From Pseudomonadota bacterium (GTDB taxonomy: Bacteria > Pseudomonadota > Alphaproteobacteria > Sphingomonadales > Sphingomonadaceae), in assembly GCA_020160755.1 (NCBI GenBank), contig JAIUPN010000001.1, positions 806,001 through 870,000 of the forward strand: a stretch of 64,000 nt of DNA, given 5' to 3'. The notes below the pieces were generated by a model. The model ran no database searches. It had not been told where the DNA came from and saw only the letters and a list, made by a program, of their open reading frames with translations. The position numbers and the translations under genes are program-made. Of the stretch, positions 7,804-16,790 are shown in pieces; within the stretch, counting starts at the first letter, position 1, and each line of letters begins with the position of its first letter.

Positions 7804-9468
7804 ATGACCATGCTCCGCGACCCCTCGGTCAAGTACAGCTCCTTTCCGCAGATTCCGCTCGCGAACCGCGAATGGCCCGGCCGCGTCACCACCAAGGCGC
7901 CGATCTGGCTCTCCACCGACATGCGCGACGGCAATCAGGCGCTGATCGACCCGATGGATGCCGAGAAAAAGGCGCGCTTCTTCGACCTGCTCGTCCGCAT
8001 CGGCCTGAAAGAGATCGAAGTCGGCTTCCCCAGCGCCGGCGCGACCGAGTTCGACTTCATCTCCGGCCTCGTCAAATCGGGCCGCATCCCCGAAGACGTC
8101 ACCCCGCAGGTGCTGACCCAGAGCCGCGCCGACCTCATCCGCACCAGCTTCGACAGCCTCGCGGGCGCAAAGACCGCGATCGTCCACGTCTACAACGCCG
8201 TCGCCCCCGCGTGGCGCAAGATCGTCTTCGGCATGGACAAGGCCGACATCAAGCAGATCGCGATCGACGGCGCAAAGCAGCTCCGCGACAATGCCGCGCG
8301 TCTGCCGCAGACCAACTGGCGTTTCCAGTACAGCCCCGAATGCTTCTCGACGACCGAGATCGATTTCAGCATCGAGGTGTGCGAGGCGGTGATGCAGGTG
8401 CTCGCCCCCACCACCGACAACCCGATCATCCTCAACCTCCCCGCGACGGTCGAGGCGGCAACGGCGAACATCTACGCCGACCAGATCGAATATTTCGGCA
8501 AAAACCTGCCCAATCGCGACGCCGCGATCATCTCCCTGCACACCCACAACGACCGCGGCACCGGCGTCGCGGCGGCCGAACTCGGCCTGCTCGCGGGCGC
8601 CGACCGCGTCGAGGGCTGCCTGTTCGGCAATGGCGAGCGCACCGGCAACACCTGCCTCGTCACCATCGCGCTCAACATGTACACGCAGGGCGTCGACCCC
8701 GAGCTCGACTTCTCGAACCTCGACGAGGTGATCCAGACGGTCGAATATTGCAACAACCTGCCCGTCCACCCGCGCCACCCCTATGGCGGCGAGCTCGTTT
8801 ACACCGCTTTCTCGGGCAGCCATCAGGACGCGATCAAGAAGGGCTTCGCCGCGCGCGAACGCCAGAATGACGAGCGCTGGGAAGTCCCCTATCTGCCCAT
8901 CGACCCCGCCGACCTCGGCCGCAGCTACGAAGCGGTGATCCGCGTCAACAGCCAGTCGGGCAAGGGCGGCGTCGCATGGGTGCTCGAACAGGACAAGGGC
9001 CTGAAACTGCCCAAGAAGATGCAGGCGAGCTTCAGCCACGTCGTACAAGCATTGGCAGACGAGACGAGCCGCGAACTCGGCGCCGAGGACATCTGGCACG
9101 CGTTCGAGGGCCAGTATCTGGCCACCGAAGCCAAGCGCTTCCAACTCGTCGACTGGCATGAGACCCATTCGGGCGCCGACCGCATCTTCGCCGGCAAGCT
9201 CACCATCGACGGTACCCCGCGCAGCGTCAGCGGCCGCGGCAACGGCCTGATGTCGAGCGTCATCGCCGCGCTCGCGGAGTCAGGAGGTCCGCTGATGGAC
9301 ATCGTCGACTATAGCGAACACGCGATCGGCCAGGGCAGCAATGTGCAGGCTGCGGCCTATGTCGAATGCCGCACGGCGGACGGGAAAAGCCTGTTCGGCT
9401 GCGGGCTGGATACGGATGTGGCGACGGCGAGCGTGCGGGCGATCCTCAGCGCGGCCAACGGCGCCTGA
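7804..9468 (+). CDS. leuA: 2-isopropylmalate synthase (LeuA2 type)
   Basis: Condenses acetyl-CoA with 2-ketoisovalerate, the first committed step of leucine synthesis. The 554-residue length and N-terminus fit the LeuA2 family. Catalytic TIM-barrel motifs include WLSTDMRDGNQAL, IEVGFPSAGATEFDF, ISLHTHNDRGTGVAAAELGL (metal-binding histidines) and EGCLFGNGERTGNTCL. The C-terminal 120 residues (TIDGTPRSVSGRGNGLMSSV onward) are the leucine-binding regulatory domain, so feedback inhibition is expected. An alternative start two codons downstream at 7810 cannot be excluded. Expression is probably controlled by the leader at 7670-7720. The next gene is a separate lipoprotein, so leuA appears monocistronic. 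Confidence 0.96.
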   Translation: MTMLRDPSVKYSSFPQIPLANREWPGRVTTKAPIWLSTDMRDGNQALIDPMDAEKKARFFDLLVRIGLKEIEVGFPSAGATEFDFISGLVKSGRIPEDVTPQVLTQSRADLIRTSFDSLAGAKTAIVHVYNAVAPAWRKIVFGMDKADIKQIAIDGAKQLRDNAARLPQTNWRFQYSPECFSTTEIDFSIEVCEAVMQVLAPTTDNPIILNLPATVEAATANIYADQIEYFGKNLPNRDAAIISLHTHNDRGTGVAAAELGLLAGADRVEGCLFGNGERTGNTCLVTIALNMYTQGVDPELDFSNLDEVIQTVEYCNNLPVHPRHPYGGELVYTAFSGSHQDAIKKGFAARERQNDERWEVPYLPIDPADLGRSYEAVIRVNSQSGKGGVAWVLEQDKGLKLPKKMQASFSHVVQALADETSRELGAEDIWHAFEGQYLATEAKRFQLVDWHETHSGADRIFAGKLTIDGTPRSVSGRGNGLMSSVIAALAESGGPLMDIVDYSEHAIGQGSNVQAAAYVECRTADGKSLFGCGLDTDVATASVRAILSAANGA

Positions 9469-9477
9469 GGCCGCCTT

Positions 9478-9494
9478 AAGCTTTCGCAAAGCTT
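9478..9494 (+). terminator. Hairpin AAGCTTT-CGC-AAAGCTT after leuA
   Basis: A 7-bp stem with a three-base loop 10 bp after the leuA stop. The stem is AT-rich and no T-run follows, so it is a weak terminator candidate. Confidence 0.35.
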
Positions 9495-9527
9495 GCAATG
9501 CCTAATCTCCCGGCGGGGAGAAAAGCC

Positions 9528-9974
9528 ATGCACGCTCGACACGTCGCCGTCCTGTTCGCCATCGGCATCGCGCTGGCCGGCTGCGCCAAACGCTGGGAGC
9601 CCGAACAGGGCCCCGGCCCGCTCAAGTTCGTCGAGGCCTGCCCCGGCCGCAAGGCCCCGATGGTCGCCGACTTCGGCCCGAAAGGCGTCTCCGCCGCCTA
9701 TCATTTCGTCGTGACGGGCGCGTCGGAAAAGGAGATCGCCGCCCTGATCGACCGCGCCGAGAAGGCCGGGCTTGAGGTCCATCTCGCCTCGCGGATGATC
9801 GTCTTGAACGGCACCGACGCACTGTTCGCCAGCAGCAAGGCGCCGCTGCTCGACCAGCCCGCAGTCGACGCCGAATTCGCGGCGATCTGCGCGATCAAGG
9901 TCCGGAGCACCCACCTGACCAACGTCGAGTACAACCGCGTGGGTATCGAGGACGAGTGGATCCGCATTCGCTGA
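9528..9974 (+). CDS. Small lipoprotein, function unknown
   Basis: A 148-residue protein with a lipoprotein signal: hydrophobic stretch then LAGC, with the lipidated cysteine at residue 19. The start at 9528 is supported by GGGGAGA about 9 bp upstream; an ATG ten codons earlier would break the signal peptide. The body contains VTGASEKEIAALIDRAEKAG, suggesting a small alpha/beta domain. I do not recognise the family. It lies between leuA and the convergent AraC gene and appears to be transcribed alone. Confidence 0.7.
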   Translation: MHARHVAVLFAIGIALAGCAKRWEPEQGPGPLKFVEACPGRKAPMVADFGPKGVSAAYHFVVTGASEKEIAALIDRAEKAGLEVHLASRMIVLNGTDALFASSKAPLLDQPAVDAEFAAICAIKVRSTHLTNVEYNRVGIEDEWIRIR

Positions 9975-10012
9975 ACCAGCATCCGCTGCGCCCGCGTTCG
10001 GGCGGAGAAAGC

Positions 10013-10921
10013 CTAAACCGCCGCCCCGACCTGCACCATCCCGCGCAGCCGTTCGGCGTCGCGCGACGGAGGGGTGCCGAAGGCACGGGCGTATTCGCGG
10101 CTGAACTGCGACGCGCTTTCATAGCCGACCGAATAGGCGGTGCGGCTCGCCTCGGCGCCGCCGGCGAGCAGGCGGCGCGCGGCATGCAGCCGCAGCGTCT
10201 TCTGGTACTGCAGCGGGCTCATCGCAGTCGCTGCCTTGAAATGGCGGTGAAAGGAGGCGACGCTCATCCCCGCGATCTCGGCGAGCGCATTGGTGCGCAG
10301 CGCCTGGTCGTAATGCGCGCGGATCCAATCGATCGCGCGCCGCACGCGCGACAGCCGGCTGTCGTCCTGCGCGATCTGACAGAGCTGGTGCCCCAGCGGC
10401 CCCTGCAGCAGACGATAGAGGATTTCGCGCTCGCGCAGCGGCGCCAGCATCCCGATGTCGCCCGGACGGTCGAGCAGCCCCAGCAGTCCCGCCCAGGCGT
10501 CGAGCAAGTCGGGGGTCAGCTCGGAGACCGCGAAACCCGCCTGATCGGCCTCGGCGGGTTCGGTGCCGATCGCCGCGGGATCCATGCTGGCGATCAGGTC
10601 GGTCAGCACCGCGCGGTCGATGCGCAGCGCGACCGCGACATAGGGCTTGTCGGGGGTCGCCTCGATTACCTTGCCCACCGCGGGCAGGTCGAGCGAGGCG
10701 ACGAAGTAGCTCGACGCGTCGTAAGTGATCACCGTATCGCCGATGACGACGCGCTTCGCCCCTTGCAGGATCAGGCAGGTGACGGGTTCGTAGAGCGTCG
10801 CGGTGCCGCTCGTCGGACCGGTCATCCGGCTGATCACGACGCGCGGGATCGGCGCCTCATAATAAGGCGAATCCACGTGCTGCATGACGTGCGCGCGCAG
10901 CGAGTCGAGCCGTTCCTGCAT
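10013..10921 (-). CDS. AraC family transcriptional regulator
   Basis: A 302-residue protein with an N-terminal AraC-type cupin sensor domain (about residues 20-180: LYEPVTCLILQGAKRVVIGD, SYFVASLDLPAVGKVIEATP) and a C-terminal double helix-turn-helix (LAEIAGMSVASFHRHFKAAT, then SVGYESASQFSREYARAFG). The organisation matches regulators placed beside short-chain dehydrogenases. I chose the ATG at 10921, since the longer frame adds 55 residues of poor character. It is divergent from the SDR at 11098, its likely target. Confidence 0.85.
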   Translation of the reverse strand: MQERLDSLRAHVMQHVDSPYYEAPIPRVVISRMTGPTSGTATLYEPVTCLILQGAKRVVIGDTVITYDASSYFVASLDLPAVGKVIEATPDKPYVAVALRIDRAVLTDLIASMDPAAIGTEPAEADQAGFAVSELTPDLLDAWAGLLGLLDRPGDIGMLAPLREREILYRLLQGPLGHQLCQIAQDDSRLSRVRRAIDWIRAHYDQALRTNALAEIAGMSVASFHRHFKAATAMSPLQYQKTLRLHAARRLLAGGAEASRTAYSVGYESASQFSREYARAFGTPPSRDAERLRGMVQVGAAV

Positions 10922-11097
10922 GGCGCCAACATCGGATGCGTGCCCGCGGAGCGCAAGGCGCACATCGGCGATGCGGCGCGCATTGATAGAAATAGGCAAG
11001 CAGATGCCATGATCGGGCAGCGCGCCGGGAGGCGGTGCGCCTATCTTGCCGGTGACAGGGCACCCCCTCCCCCGCCCTGCAACCACAGGAGTCCATC

Positions 11098-12060
11098 ATG
11101 ACCCAGTTCAACGCCAAATCGACCACCGACGACGTGCTTTCGGGCGTCGACCTTTCGGGCAAGCGCTTCCTCGTCACCGGGGTCTCGGCCGGGCTCGGCG
11201 TCGAGACCGCCCGCGCGCTCGCTGCCCACGGCGCCGATGTCGTCGGCGCCGCGCGCGACCTCGCCAAGGCAGAGGGCGCGACCGCCATCGTCCGCGACGC
11301 CGCGGCAGCGGGCGGCGGCAGCTTCGAGCTGATCCAGCTCGACCTCGCCTCGCTGACCAGCGTCCGTGCCGCCGCCGATGCGCTCGTCGCCGATGGCCGC
11401 AAGTTCGACGTGATCATCACCAACGCCGGCGTGATGGCCGCGCCCTTCGGCAAGACCGAAGACGGGTTCGAGACGCAGTTCGGCACCAATCATTTGGGCC
11501 ACTTCACCTTCGTCAACCGCATCGCGCCCTTGATCAAGGACGGCGGCCGCCTCGTCAGCCTCGCCTCGTCGGGGCACCGCTTCTCGAATGTCGATCTCGA
11601 CGACCCGAACTTCGACCGCGGCGATTATGAGCCCTGGACCGCCTATGGCCGCTCGAAGACCGCGAACATCCTCTTCGCCGTCGAGTTCGACCGCCGCCAC
11701 AAGGATCGCGGCATCCGCGCCGCGGCGCTCCATCCCGGCGGCATCCACACCGAGCTCGGCCGCCACCTCGACGACGGCGCACTCGAAGCGCTGGTCGAGC
11801 AGATCAACGCCGCGGCGCGCGAGGCGGGCGGCGAGAATTTCGAGTTCAAGTCGATCCCGCAGGGTGCCGCGACCTCGGTCTGGGCCGCTGCGGTCGCCGA
11901 TCCGGCCGCGATCGGCGGGCGCTATCTCGAGGATTGCCAGGTCGCCAAACTCGCCGAAGACGAAGGCCTGCGCGAGGGCGTGCGCGCCTATGCGATCGAT
12001 CCCGACAACGCCAAGGCGCTGTGGGCCAAGAGCGAGGAGATGGTCGGCGAACGCTTCTGA
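11098..12060 (+). CDS. Short-chain dehydrogenase/reductase
   Basis: A 320-residue NAD(P)-dependent oxidoreductase with a classical Rossmann fold. TGVSAGLG is the cofactor glycine motif, NAGVMA follows, and the catalytic serine is in LASSGHRFS with YGRSKTAN as the Tyr-x-x-x-Lys pair. The insert around VDLDDPNFDRGDYEPW is typical of the retinol-dehydrogenase/WW-domain-like SDR branch. AGGAG sits 8 bp before the start. The substrate is unknown. The divergent AraC gene suggests induction by that substrate. Confidence 0.9.
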   Translation: MTQFNAKSTTDDVLSGVDLSGKRFLVTGVSAGLGVETARALAAHGADVVGAARDLAKAEGATAIVRDAAAAGGGSFELIQLDLASLTSVRAAADALVADGRKFDVIITNAGVMAAPFGKTEDGFETQFGTNHLGHFTFVNRIAPLIKDGGRLVSLASSGHRFSNVDLDDPNFDRGDYEPWTAYGRSKTANILFAVEFDRRHKDRGIRAAALHPGGIHTELGRHLDDGALEALVEQINAAAREAGGENFEFKSIPQGAATSVWAAAVADPAAIGGRYLEDCQVAKLAEDEGLREGVRAYAIDPDNAKALWAKSEEMVGERF

Positions 12061-12078
12061 TCGCTACCTCTTCCGCAG

Positions 12079-12109
12079 CGGGCGGGCGGCAAGGCTTGCC
12101 GCCCGCCCG
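12079..12109 (+). terminator. Intrinsic terminator after the SDR gene
   Basis: CGGGCGGGCGGCAAG and its reverse complement CTTGCCGCCCGCCCG flank a single G, 18 bp after the SDR stop. TTTC follows. It is one of the strongest hairpins in the window. Confidence 0.75.
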
Positions 12110-12131
12110 TTTCGCTTCCTATAGCCGCGCG

Positions 12132-12668
12132 ATGTTCACCCACCGCCTCGCCGCCCCCGCCGACCTCGAAGCGCTGCGCGCCGTGATGGCGCTCGCCATC
12201 GCCGAGCTTCAAAAAGGCTTCCTCACCGACGCGCAGATCGCCGCGAGCAACGCGGTGATGGGGCTCGATACGCAGCTGATCGCCGACGGCACCTATTTCA
12301 TCGTCGAGGAGAACGGCCGGATTGCGGGCTGCGGCGGCTGGTCGCACCGCGCGACGCTCTATGGCGGCGATCATAGCAAGGATCTCCGCGATCCCGCGCC
12401 GCTCGATCCCGCGACGGACGCGGCGCGCATCCGCGCGATGTACACCCACCCCGATTTCGCGCGCCGCGGCGTCGGGCGGTTGGTGATGGCGCTGTGTGAG
12501 GATGCGGCGCGCGCCGCGGGCTTCCGCCGCGCCGAGATGATGGCGACCTTGTCGGGCGAGCCGCTCTACCGCGCGTGCGGTTATGAACCGATCGAACGGA
12601 TCGAAGCGCCGGGGCCGGACGGCGTCGCGGTGCCGCTGATCCGCATGGGCAAAGCCCTGACGCCTTAA
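12132..12668 (+). CDS. GNAT family N-acetyltransferase
   Basis: A 178-residue acetyltransferase. The core acetyl-CoA motif is IRAMYTHPDFARRGVGRLVM at about residues 98-117, followed by the C-terminal strand AEMMATLSGEPLYRACGY. It probably acts on a small metabolite or protein amine. Acceptor specificity cannot be read. The stop codon TAA shares the TTAA at 12665-12668 with the stop of the convergent PepSY gene, so no terminator separates the two. Confidence 0.85.
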   Translation: MFTHRLAAPADLEALRAVMALAIAELQKGFLTDAQIAASNAVMGLDTQLIADGTYFIVEENGRIAGCGGWSHRATLYGGDHSKDLRDPAPLDPATDAARIRAMYTHPDFARRGVGRLVMALCEDAARAAGFRRAEMMATLSGEPLYRACGYEPIERIEAPGPDGVAVPLIRMGKALTP

Positions 12669-13903
12669 CCTTTGTAGACCATCCAGCCGATCATCACCGC
12701 GCCGGTCGCGACGAGCGCGCCCGACACCCAGCGCCACCGCCCGGTACCGCGCCACATCCCGTTCCATATCGGGTGCCGCGCGACCGCCGCGCGCGCGCTG
12801 TGCGCAATGCGGTGCGAATAGATAGCGGCGCCCGACAGCGCGAGCCCGGTCATCAGCAGGCCGAAGAGGAACCACGGTATGCGCGTCCAGTATCCGGCAA
12901 AGGTCCCGAAATGCAGCGGGTCGGCCATTTCGGAAATCCGCTGGTGGACGCCAAGGTTGCCGCCGTCGCTCGCCATCACGACGCGGGCGGTCGCGGCATC
13001 GACCCATACGGCATTGGCGCGCGGCCGCACCAGCCAGGCGCTCCGCTGCCCCTGAAAGATGAACGCGCCCGATTTGTCGTCGGGGAACTGCACCGCCTCG
13101 ATCTCCAGCCCCGGATCGGCGCGGCGCACCGCGGCGAGGCTCGCGGCCAGCCGCGCCGCCACATCGGCGGGTCTGCTCCCCGCCGGCATCGCGGCGATCG
13201 CCTCTGCCGGTTCGGGCAGGTCGGGCGCGTCGCCGCCAAGCTGCTCGACCAGATACCAGAGGCCGGTGAGCGCGATCAGCGCGACGAACCACAGGCTCCA
13301 CACCCCCGCCAGCCGGTGGAAATCGCCCCATGCGGTGCGCGCGTCGCGCCAGCGGATCGGCTTGAAGAAACCGCGCCACCATTTGCGGTAGACGACAAAG
13401 GAGGTGACGACGCTGATGATCAGCAGGAATGACAGCGACGCGACGATCGGGATGCCATATCTGGTGGGCAGGTTCAGGTGGCGGTGCAGGTTGCGCAGCA
13501 CGCGCTGGCTGTCGACGAAGCTCTGTTCGCCCTGCACCCGCCCCGTCGTCGGATGGACGTGCAGGTAACCGCGGCTCTCGTCGGCGCGCTGGAAGGCGAC
13601 GCGCACCGCAAAGGCGCGCGCGGTCGGGCGACCGATATAGTTGATCGACGCCACCCCCGGATAGCGCGCGGCCTGTTCGGCGATCCGGTCCCAGCGCGGC
13701 GCGCCCTCGACCGACGAGGGGGCAACGCGCAGCGTCGGGTGGAGCAACCAGTCGATCTCGGCGCTGAGCACCGCGAGCGTTCCGGTGAACAGGATGAATG
13801 CGAGGAACAGCGACAGTTTCAGCCCGACCCACTGGTGCACCACCCACCACAGGCGGCGTCCGCCGGCCTTTTTAGGCTGGGTCGGGGCGGCGACGCTGGC
13901 CAC
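12665..13903 (-). CDS. PepSY-associated transmembrane protein
   Basis: A 412-residue inner-membrane protein of the PepSY_TM family, often found with siderophore receptors and thought to help reductive iron release. It has a first membrane helix (LSLFLAFILFTGTLAVLSAEIDWLLHP), a PepSY-like periplasmic region, a helix pair near residues 155-235 (IPIVASLSFLLIISVVTSFVV, VWSLWFVALIALTGLWYLV) and further helices near residues 345 and 395-410. It follows the TonB receptor on the same strand after 3 bp, so the two form an operon likely under the Fur-like box at 16091. Confidence 0.88.
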   Translation of the reverse strand: MASVAAPTQPKKAGGRRLWWVVHQWVGLKLSLFLAFILFTGTLAVLSAEIDWLLHPTLRVAPSSVEGAPRWDRIAEQAARYPGVASINYIGRPTARAFAVRVAFQRADESRGYLHVHPTTGRVQGEQSFVDSQRVLRNLHRHLNLPTRYGIPIVASLSFLLIISVVTSFVVYRKWWRGFFKPIRWRDARTAWGDFHRLAGVWSLWFVALIALTGLWYLVEQLGGDAPDLPEPAEAIAAMPAGSRPADVAARLAASLAAVRRADPGLEIEAVQFPDDKSGAFIFQGQRSAWLVRPRANAVWVDAATARVVMASDGGNLGVHQRISEMADPLHFGTFAGYWTRIPWFLFGLLMTGLALSGAAIYSHRIAHSARAAVARHPIWNGMWRGTGRWRWVSGALVATGAVMIGWMVYKG

Positions 13904-13906
13904 GGG

Positions 13907-16057
13907 TCAGAACCTGTACCCCACTTCGACAAAGGCCGAGCGCGGTTCGCCGGGAAAATGCCCGCCGCGGTCGTTGAACCCCGAAGCGGCATAGGTTTTG
14001 TCGAAGATATTGTCGACGCGCAGCCGCACGTCCCACGGTCCGCGCGTCCACGTCACCGACCCGTCGAAGATGAAATAGGCGTTCACCGGCTGGTTCGACA
14101 GGCTGATCCGCTTCGACACATAATCGCCGCCCAGCGCCAGCGCGAGGCCCGTGTCGGGGATCTGGTACCGGCTCCAGAAGCCGAGCTTGGCTTTCGGCGC
14201 ATTGGCAAAGCGCCCGTTCGGCACCGAATTGGTCGGCGGGGTGCGGCCATTATCCTTCGTGATCCGCGTATCGTTGAACGCATAGGTCAGCGTCAGCACC
14301 CAATTGTCGGTGAGGTCGGCGGCGACATCGAGGTCGAAGCCCTTCGACGTCACCTCGCCGAACGCGATCATATTGTTGATGCCGTCGCCTTCGGGGTCGC
14401 CGCGCGGGTCGGACTGGAGCAGATTCCGGCGCTGGATCCGGTAAACCGACAGGCTGCTCTGGACCCGGCCGCCGAGCAGCGCGGTCTTGATTCCGCCCTC
14501 GATCATGTCGCCCGTCGTCGGGGCAAACGGGCCGCCGGCGCGCGGGTCCTGCGCCGATGCCGACTGCGGCTCGAAACTCGTCGCATATTGGGTGAACAGC
14601 GACACATCGTCGCGCACCCGCCAGACAAGGCCGAGGCGATACGTCTCGTCGCTGCCCTTGAAGCCGGTGCGCGTACCGTTCGCGGCGAAGCTGATATCCT
14701 CGAAACTGTCGGTGCGGATCCCCGCGACCGCGATCAACCGTCCGACGGTCAGTTCGTTCAGGACATAGAATCCGTGGCGCCTGGTCTTGCTCGTCGTCCG
14801 CGTCTGCGCGGGCATATTATATTGGGCGGGATCGCACGCCTCGTAAACCGGGTTCACGAAATCGAGCGGACACGGCAGGCCAGCCGCGGGCGCCGCGCGG
14901 CCGGTAAGCTGCGACGCCAGCGAAACCCCGTCGTCGGTACTGTAGTCGAACCCGGCGAGCACGCGGTTCGACACATTCTCCGAAAAGCGCGCCGACCAGA
15001 CGGCGTTGCCGCCGAACGACCAGATGCTGCTGTCGCGAAGCTGATCGCGATACTGGCGCGCAACCGCATCGAACCGGCCGTCGCGGTTGCGGTCGAGCAG
15101 CGTGATCGGCTCGTGATATTTCTGCGTCTCGGTCGCATCGATCCGGCGCGCGGTCAGGTCGACATGCAGATTGTCGGCGGGGTCGAGTTCGAGCTTGCCC
15201 TGAAAGGCGGTCGAACGCAGCTTCAGAAAATCGGACGGCTCATTATGGTTCCAGCGCCGGTCGGCAAGGAAGTGGCCATCGGCGTCGACCGCGATCCCGC
15301 GCAGGCGGTTCGCGGCCAGATCCTGTTCGATCCGCCATATCTGCGCGGTGAACTTCGCGATCCCGAGGTCGACGGTCGCCCCGCCGTCGAGCAGCAGCGA
15401 CTTGTTGCCAGCATGGGTGCGCGGCAGGTCGCGATCCTCGAAAAAGGCGCCGCCGCGCAGCGAAATCACGTCGTTCACCGGCCCGGTGGCTTCGACCTGT
15501 CCGCCATAGCGATCCCCGGTCCCGCCGACGATCTTCACCGATCCGGCAAAAGTCTGCGACGGCTTCTTCGTGACATAGTTGAACAATCCCCCCGGCGCGC
15601 TCTGCCCATAGAGCATCCCTGCAGGACCTTTGAGGAACTCGACGCGTTCGATGTTGAACAGCTGCGGGACGGCAAACCCGATATAAGGGTCGCCGCGCAG
15701 CCCGTCGTAGAAATTCTCCTGCTGGCGAAAACCGCGCGCGGTGACCCCGGCATAGGAAAAGACGCTGACGCCCGAAATGTTGCGGTACAGGTCCTGCGCG
15801 TCGCGCGCGCCCTGATCCTCGATCAGCTGTTCGGTGATGACCGTAATCGACTGCGACGAAGCCAGCGGCTCGGTCGGCATCTTGCCACTCGCGGTTTCCT
15901 CGACGCGATAGAGTTGCGACGCGCGCCCGGTGACGACAATCTCGTCGATTGCAGCGCTCTCGCCGGCTTCGGCTTCATCGACCGCCGCTTCCGCCGCCAC
16001 CCCCGGCACCGCCGTTGCAGCCACCACCGCGCAAATCGTCACCATCTTGCGAATCAT
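13907..16057 (-). CDS. TonB-dependent siderophore receptor
   Basis: A 716-residue outer-membrane receptor. It has a signal peptide, a TonB-box-like segment DEIVVTGRA, a plug domain (SQSITVITEQLIEDQGARDA, then VEFLKGPAGMLYGQSAPGGL) and a 22-strand barrel ending in phenylalanine (VEVGYRF), as expected for BamA-dependent insertion. The plug pattern matches ferric-siderophore receptors of the FhuA/FpvA type. The start is ATG 16057 with AAAGGGG about 9 bp upstream; GTG 16066 is the alternative. A Fur-like box lies 34 bp upstream. The exact siderophore is not known. Confidence 0.92.
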   Translation of the reverse strand: MIRKMVTICAVVAATAVPGVAAEAAVDEAEAGESAAIDEIVVTGRASQLYRVEETASGKMPTEPLASSQSITVITEQLIEDQGARDAQDLYRNISGVSVFSYAGVTARGFRQQENFYDGLRGDPYIGFAVPQLFNIERVEFLKGPAGMLYGQSAPGGLFNYVTKKPSQTFAGSVKIVGGTGDRYGGQVEATGPVNDVISLRGGAFFEDRDLPRTHAGNKSLLLDGGATVDLGIAKFTAQIWRIEQDLAANRLRGIAVDADGHFLADRRWNHNEPSDFLKLRSTAFQGKLELDPADNLHVDLTARRIDATETQKYHEPITLLDRNRDGRFDAVARQYRDQLRDSSIWSFGGNAVWSARFSENVSNRVLAGFDYSTDDGVSLASQLTGRAAPAAGLPCPLDFVNPVYEACDPAQYNMPAQTRTTSKTRRHGFYVLNELTVGRLIAVAGIRTDSFEDISFAANGTRTGFKGSDETYRLGLVWRVRDDVSLFTQYATSFEPQSASAQDPRAGGPFAPTTGDMIEGGIKTALLGGRVQSSLSVYRIQRRNLLQSDPRGDPEGDGINNMIAFGEVTSKGFDLDVAADLTDNWVLTLTYAFNDTRITKDNGRTPPTNSVPNGRFANAPKAKLGFWSRYQIPDTGLALALGGDYVSKRISLSNQPVNAYFIFDGSVTWTRGPWDVRLRVDNIFDKTYAASGFNDRGGHFPGEPRSAFVEVGYRF

Positions 16058-16090
16058 TCTCACCACCCCTTTCGGCGCGCCGATTAGAGT

Positions 16091-16111
16091 AATTGAGAAT
16101 CATTTGCAAAT
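16091..16111 (-). promoter_or_regulatory. Fur-box-like operator of the siderophore receptor
   Basis: Read toward the receptor gene the site is ATTTGCAAATGATTCTCAAT, close to the proteobacterial Fur pattern TGCAAATGATTCTCA. It overlaps a possible -35 (TTGCAA) and spacer of the receptor promoter, so iron-loaded Fur would block transcription. Confidence 0.75.
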
Positions 16112-16139
16112 AGAGTGGCCGGATGGTGTCCGCGTGCGG

Positions 16140-16439
16140 CTAATCGACGACCCAATAATCGGTCGCGCCACCCGGCTCGTGGCCGCGACGACAGATGATT
16201 TCCCCATCCTGCGTCAGCTCGGCCCAGTCGCCGATCGGTTCGCGCTCCATCATCACCAGCGCAGCGGCCACGTCCTCGGCCTCGAACGCCACGCGCTTTT
16301 CCATCCCGAACCACGCATCGCGGTATCGCAGCACATAGGTCGTGAGGGCGGGCGCGGAATCGGCGGGAGAATCGGGGCGCGGCAGACAGTCGCATTCGCC
16401 GTCGCCGGAGCCGCTGGAATTAGGCCGGGGGAGCTTCAT
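16140..16439 (-). CDS. Small protein, function unknown
   Basis: A 99-residue protein. The N-terminal third is polar with SGSGDGECDCLPRPD. The remainder (TYVLRYRDAWFGMEKRVAFE, DVAAALVMMEREPIGDWAEL, ending DYWVVD) reads like a compact alpha/beta domain. The start at 16439 is chosen because the conserved-looking part begins soon after it; the ribosome site is weak. I do not recognise a family. It lies between the Fur-regulated receptor and the metE control region and is read away from metE. Confidence 0.6.
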   Translation of the reverse strand: MKLPRPNSSGSGDGECDCLPRPDSPADSAPALTTYVLRYRDAWFGMEKRVAFEAEDVAAALVMMEREPIGDWAELTQDGEIICRRGHEPGGATDYWVVD

Positions 16440-16732
16440 TGGGGGGAGCCTTCGGTGGGGGAAACGAAGGGGACGGTTCCGATAGCCTGTTCGGCCGTGA
16501 CCATCGCCGGGGCGAAAAGGGGTTTGCGATGTGTCTCCTTGCCGCGCTCTGGCCCGCGCGAACATATGGACGACGCCGCTATCGACAGCGAGCGATCCAA
16601 AAAAATATAACATTTCATTGCCATACGTCCGCCAACCCGCGGCTGCGCGTTCGACGAGCGGCGTTATCGAATCGACAAACGACTTGACGATCGCCGCGCG
16701 CCACTTTGCGCAATCGGTCGCCGAGAAGTAAC

Positions 16733-16752
16733 ATATAAAGAATTCTTTATAT
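16733..16752. promoter_or_regulatory. Perfect 20-bp palindrome upstream of the metE promoter
   Basis: ATATAAAGAATTCTTTATAT is an exact dyad, very AT-rich in a GC-rich genome. It ends 6 bp before the -35 box of the metE promoter. Methionine genes of several proteobacteria are controlled by dimeric ArsR-type (SahR) or MetR regulators at such dyads, so this is a likely operator. The protein that binds is not in this window. Confidence 0.7.
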
Positions 16753-16757
16753 CGTTG

Positions 16758-16785
16758 TTGACAGGCCTCGCCCCTACGCTATGCT
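16758..16785 (+). promoter_or_regulatory. Sigma-70 promoter of the metE riboswitch RNA
   Basis: A perfect TTGACA (16758-16763) and TATGCT (16780-16785) are separated by 16 bp. The expected RNA start near 16792 coincides with the 5' end of the cobalamin riboswitch. Confidence 0.75.
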
Positions 16786-16790
16786 TTAGC

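Noticed and set aside
13478..16087. Long plus-strand open frame opposite the siderophore receptor and PepSY genes
   Set aside because: It runs antisense to two clear genes in a GC-rich genome and has no recognisable domain, so it is a by-product of codon bias.
16439..16687. Small open frames on the plus strand between the 99-residue gene and metE
   Set aside because: They lack ribosome sites and family motifs, and the region is better explained as promoter and regulatory DNA.
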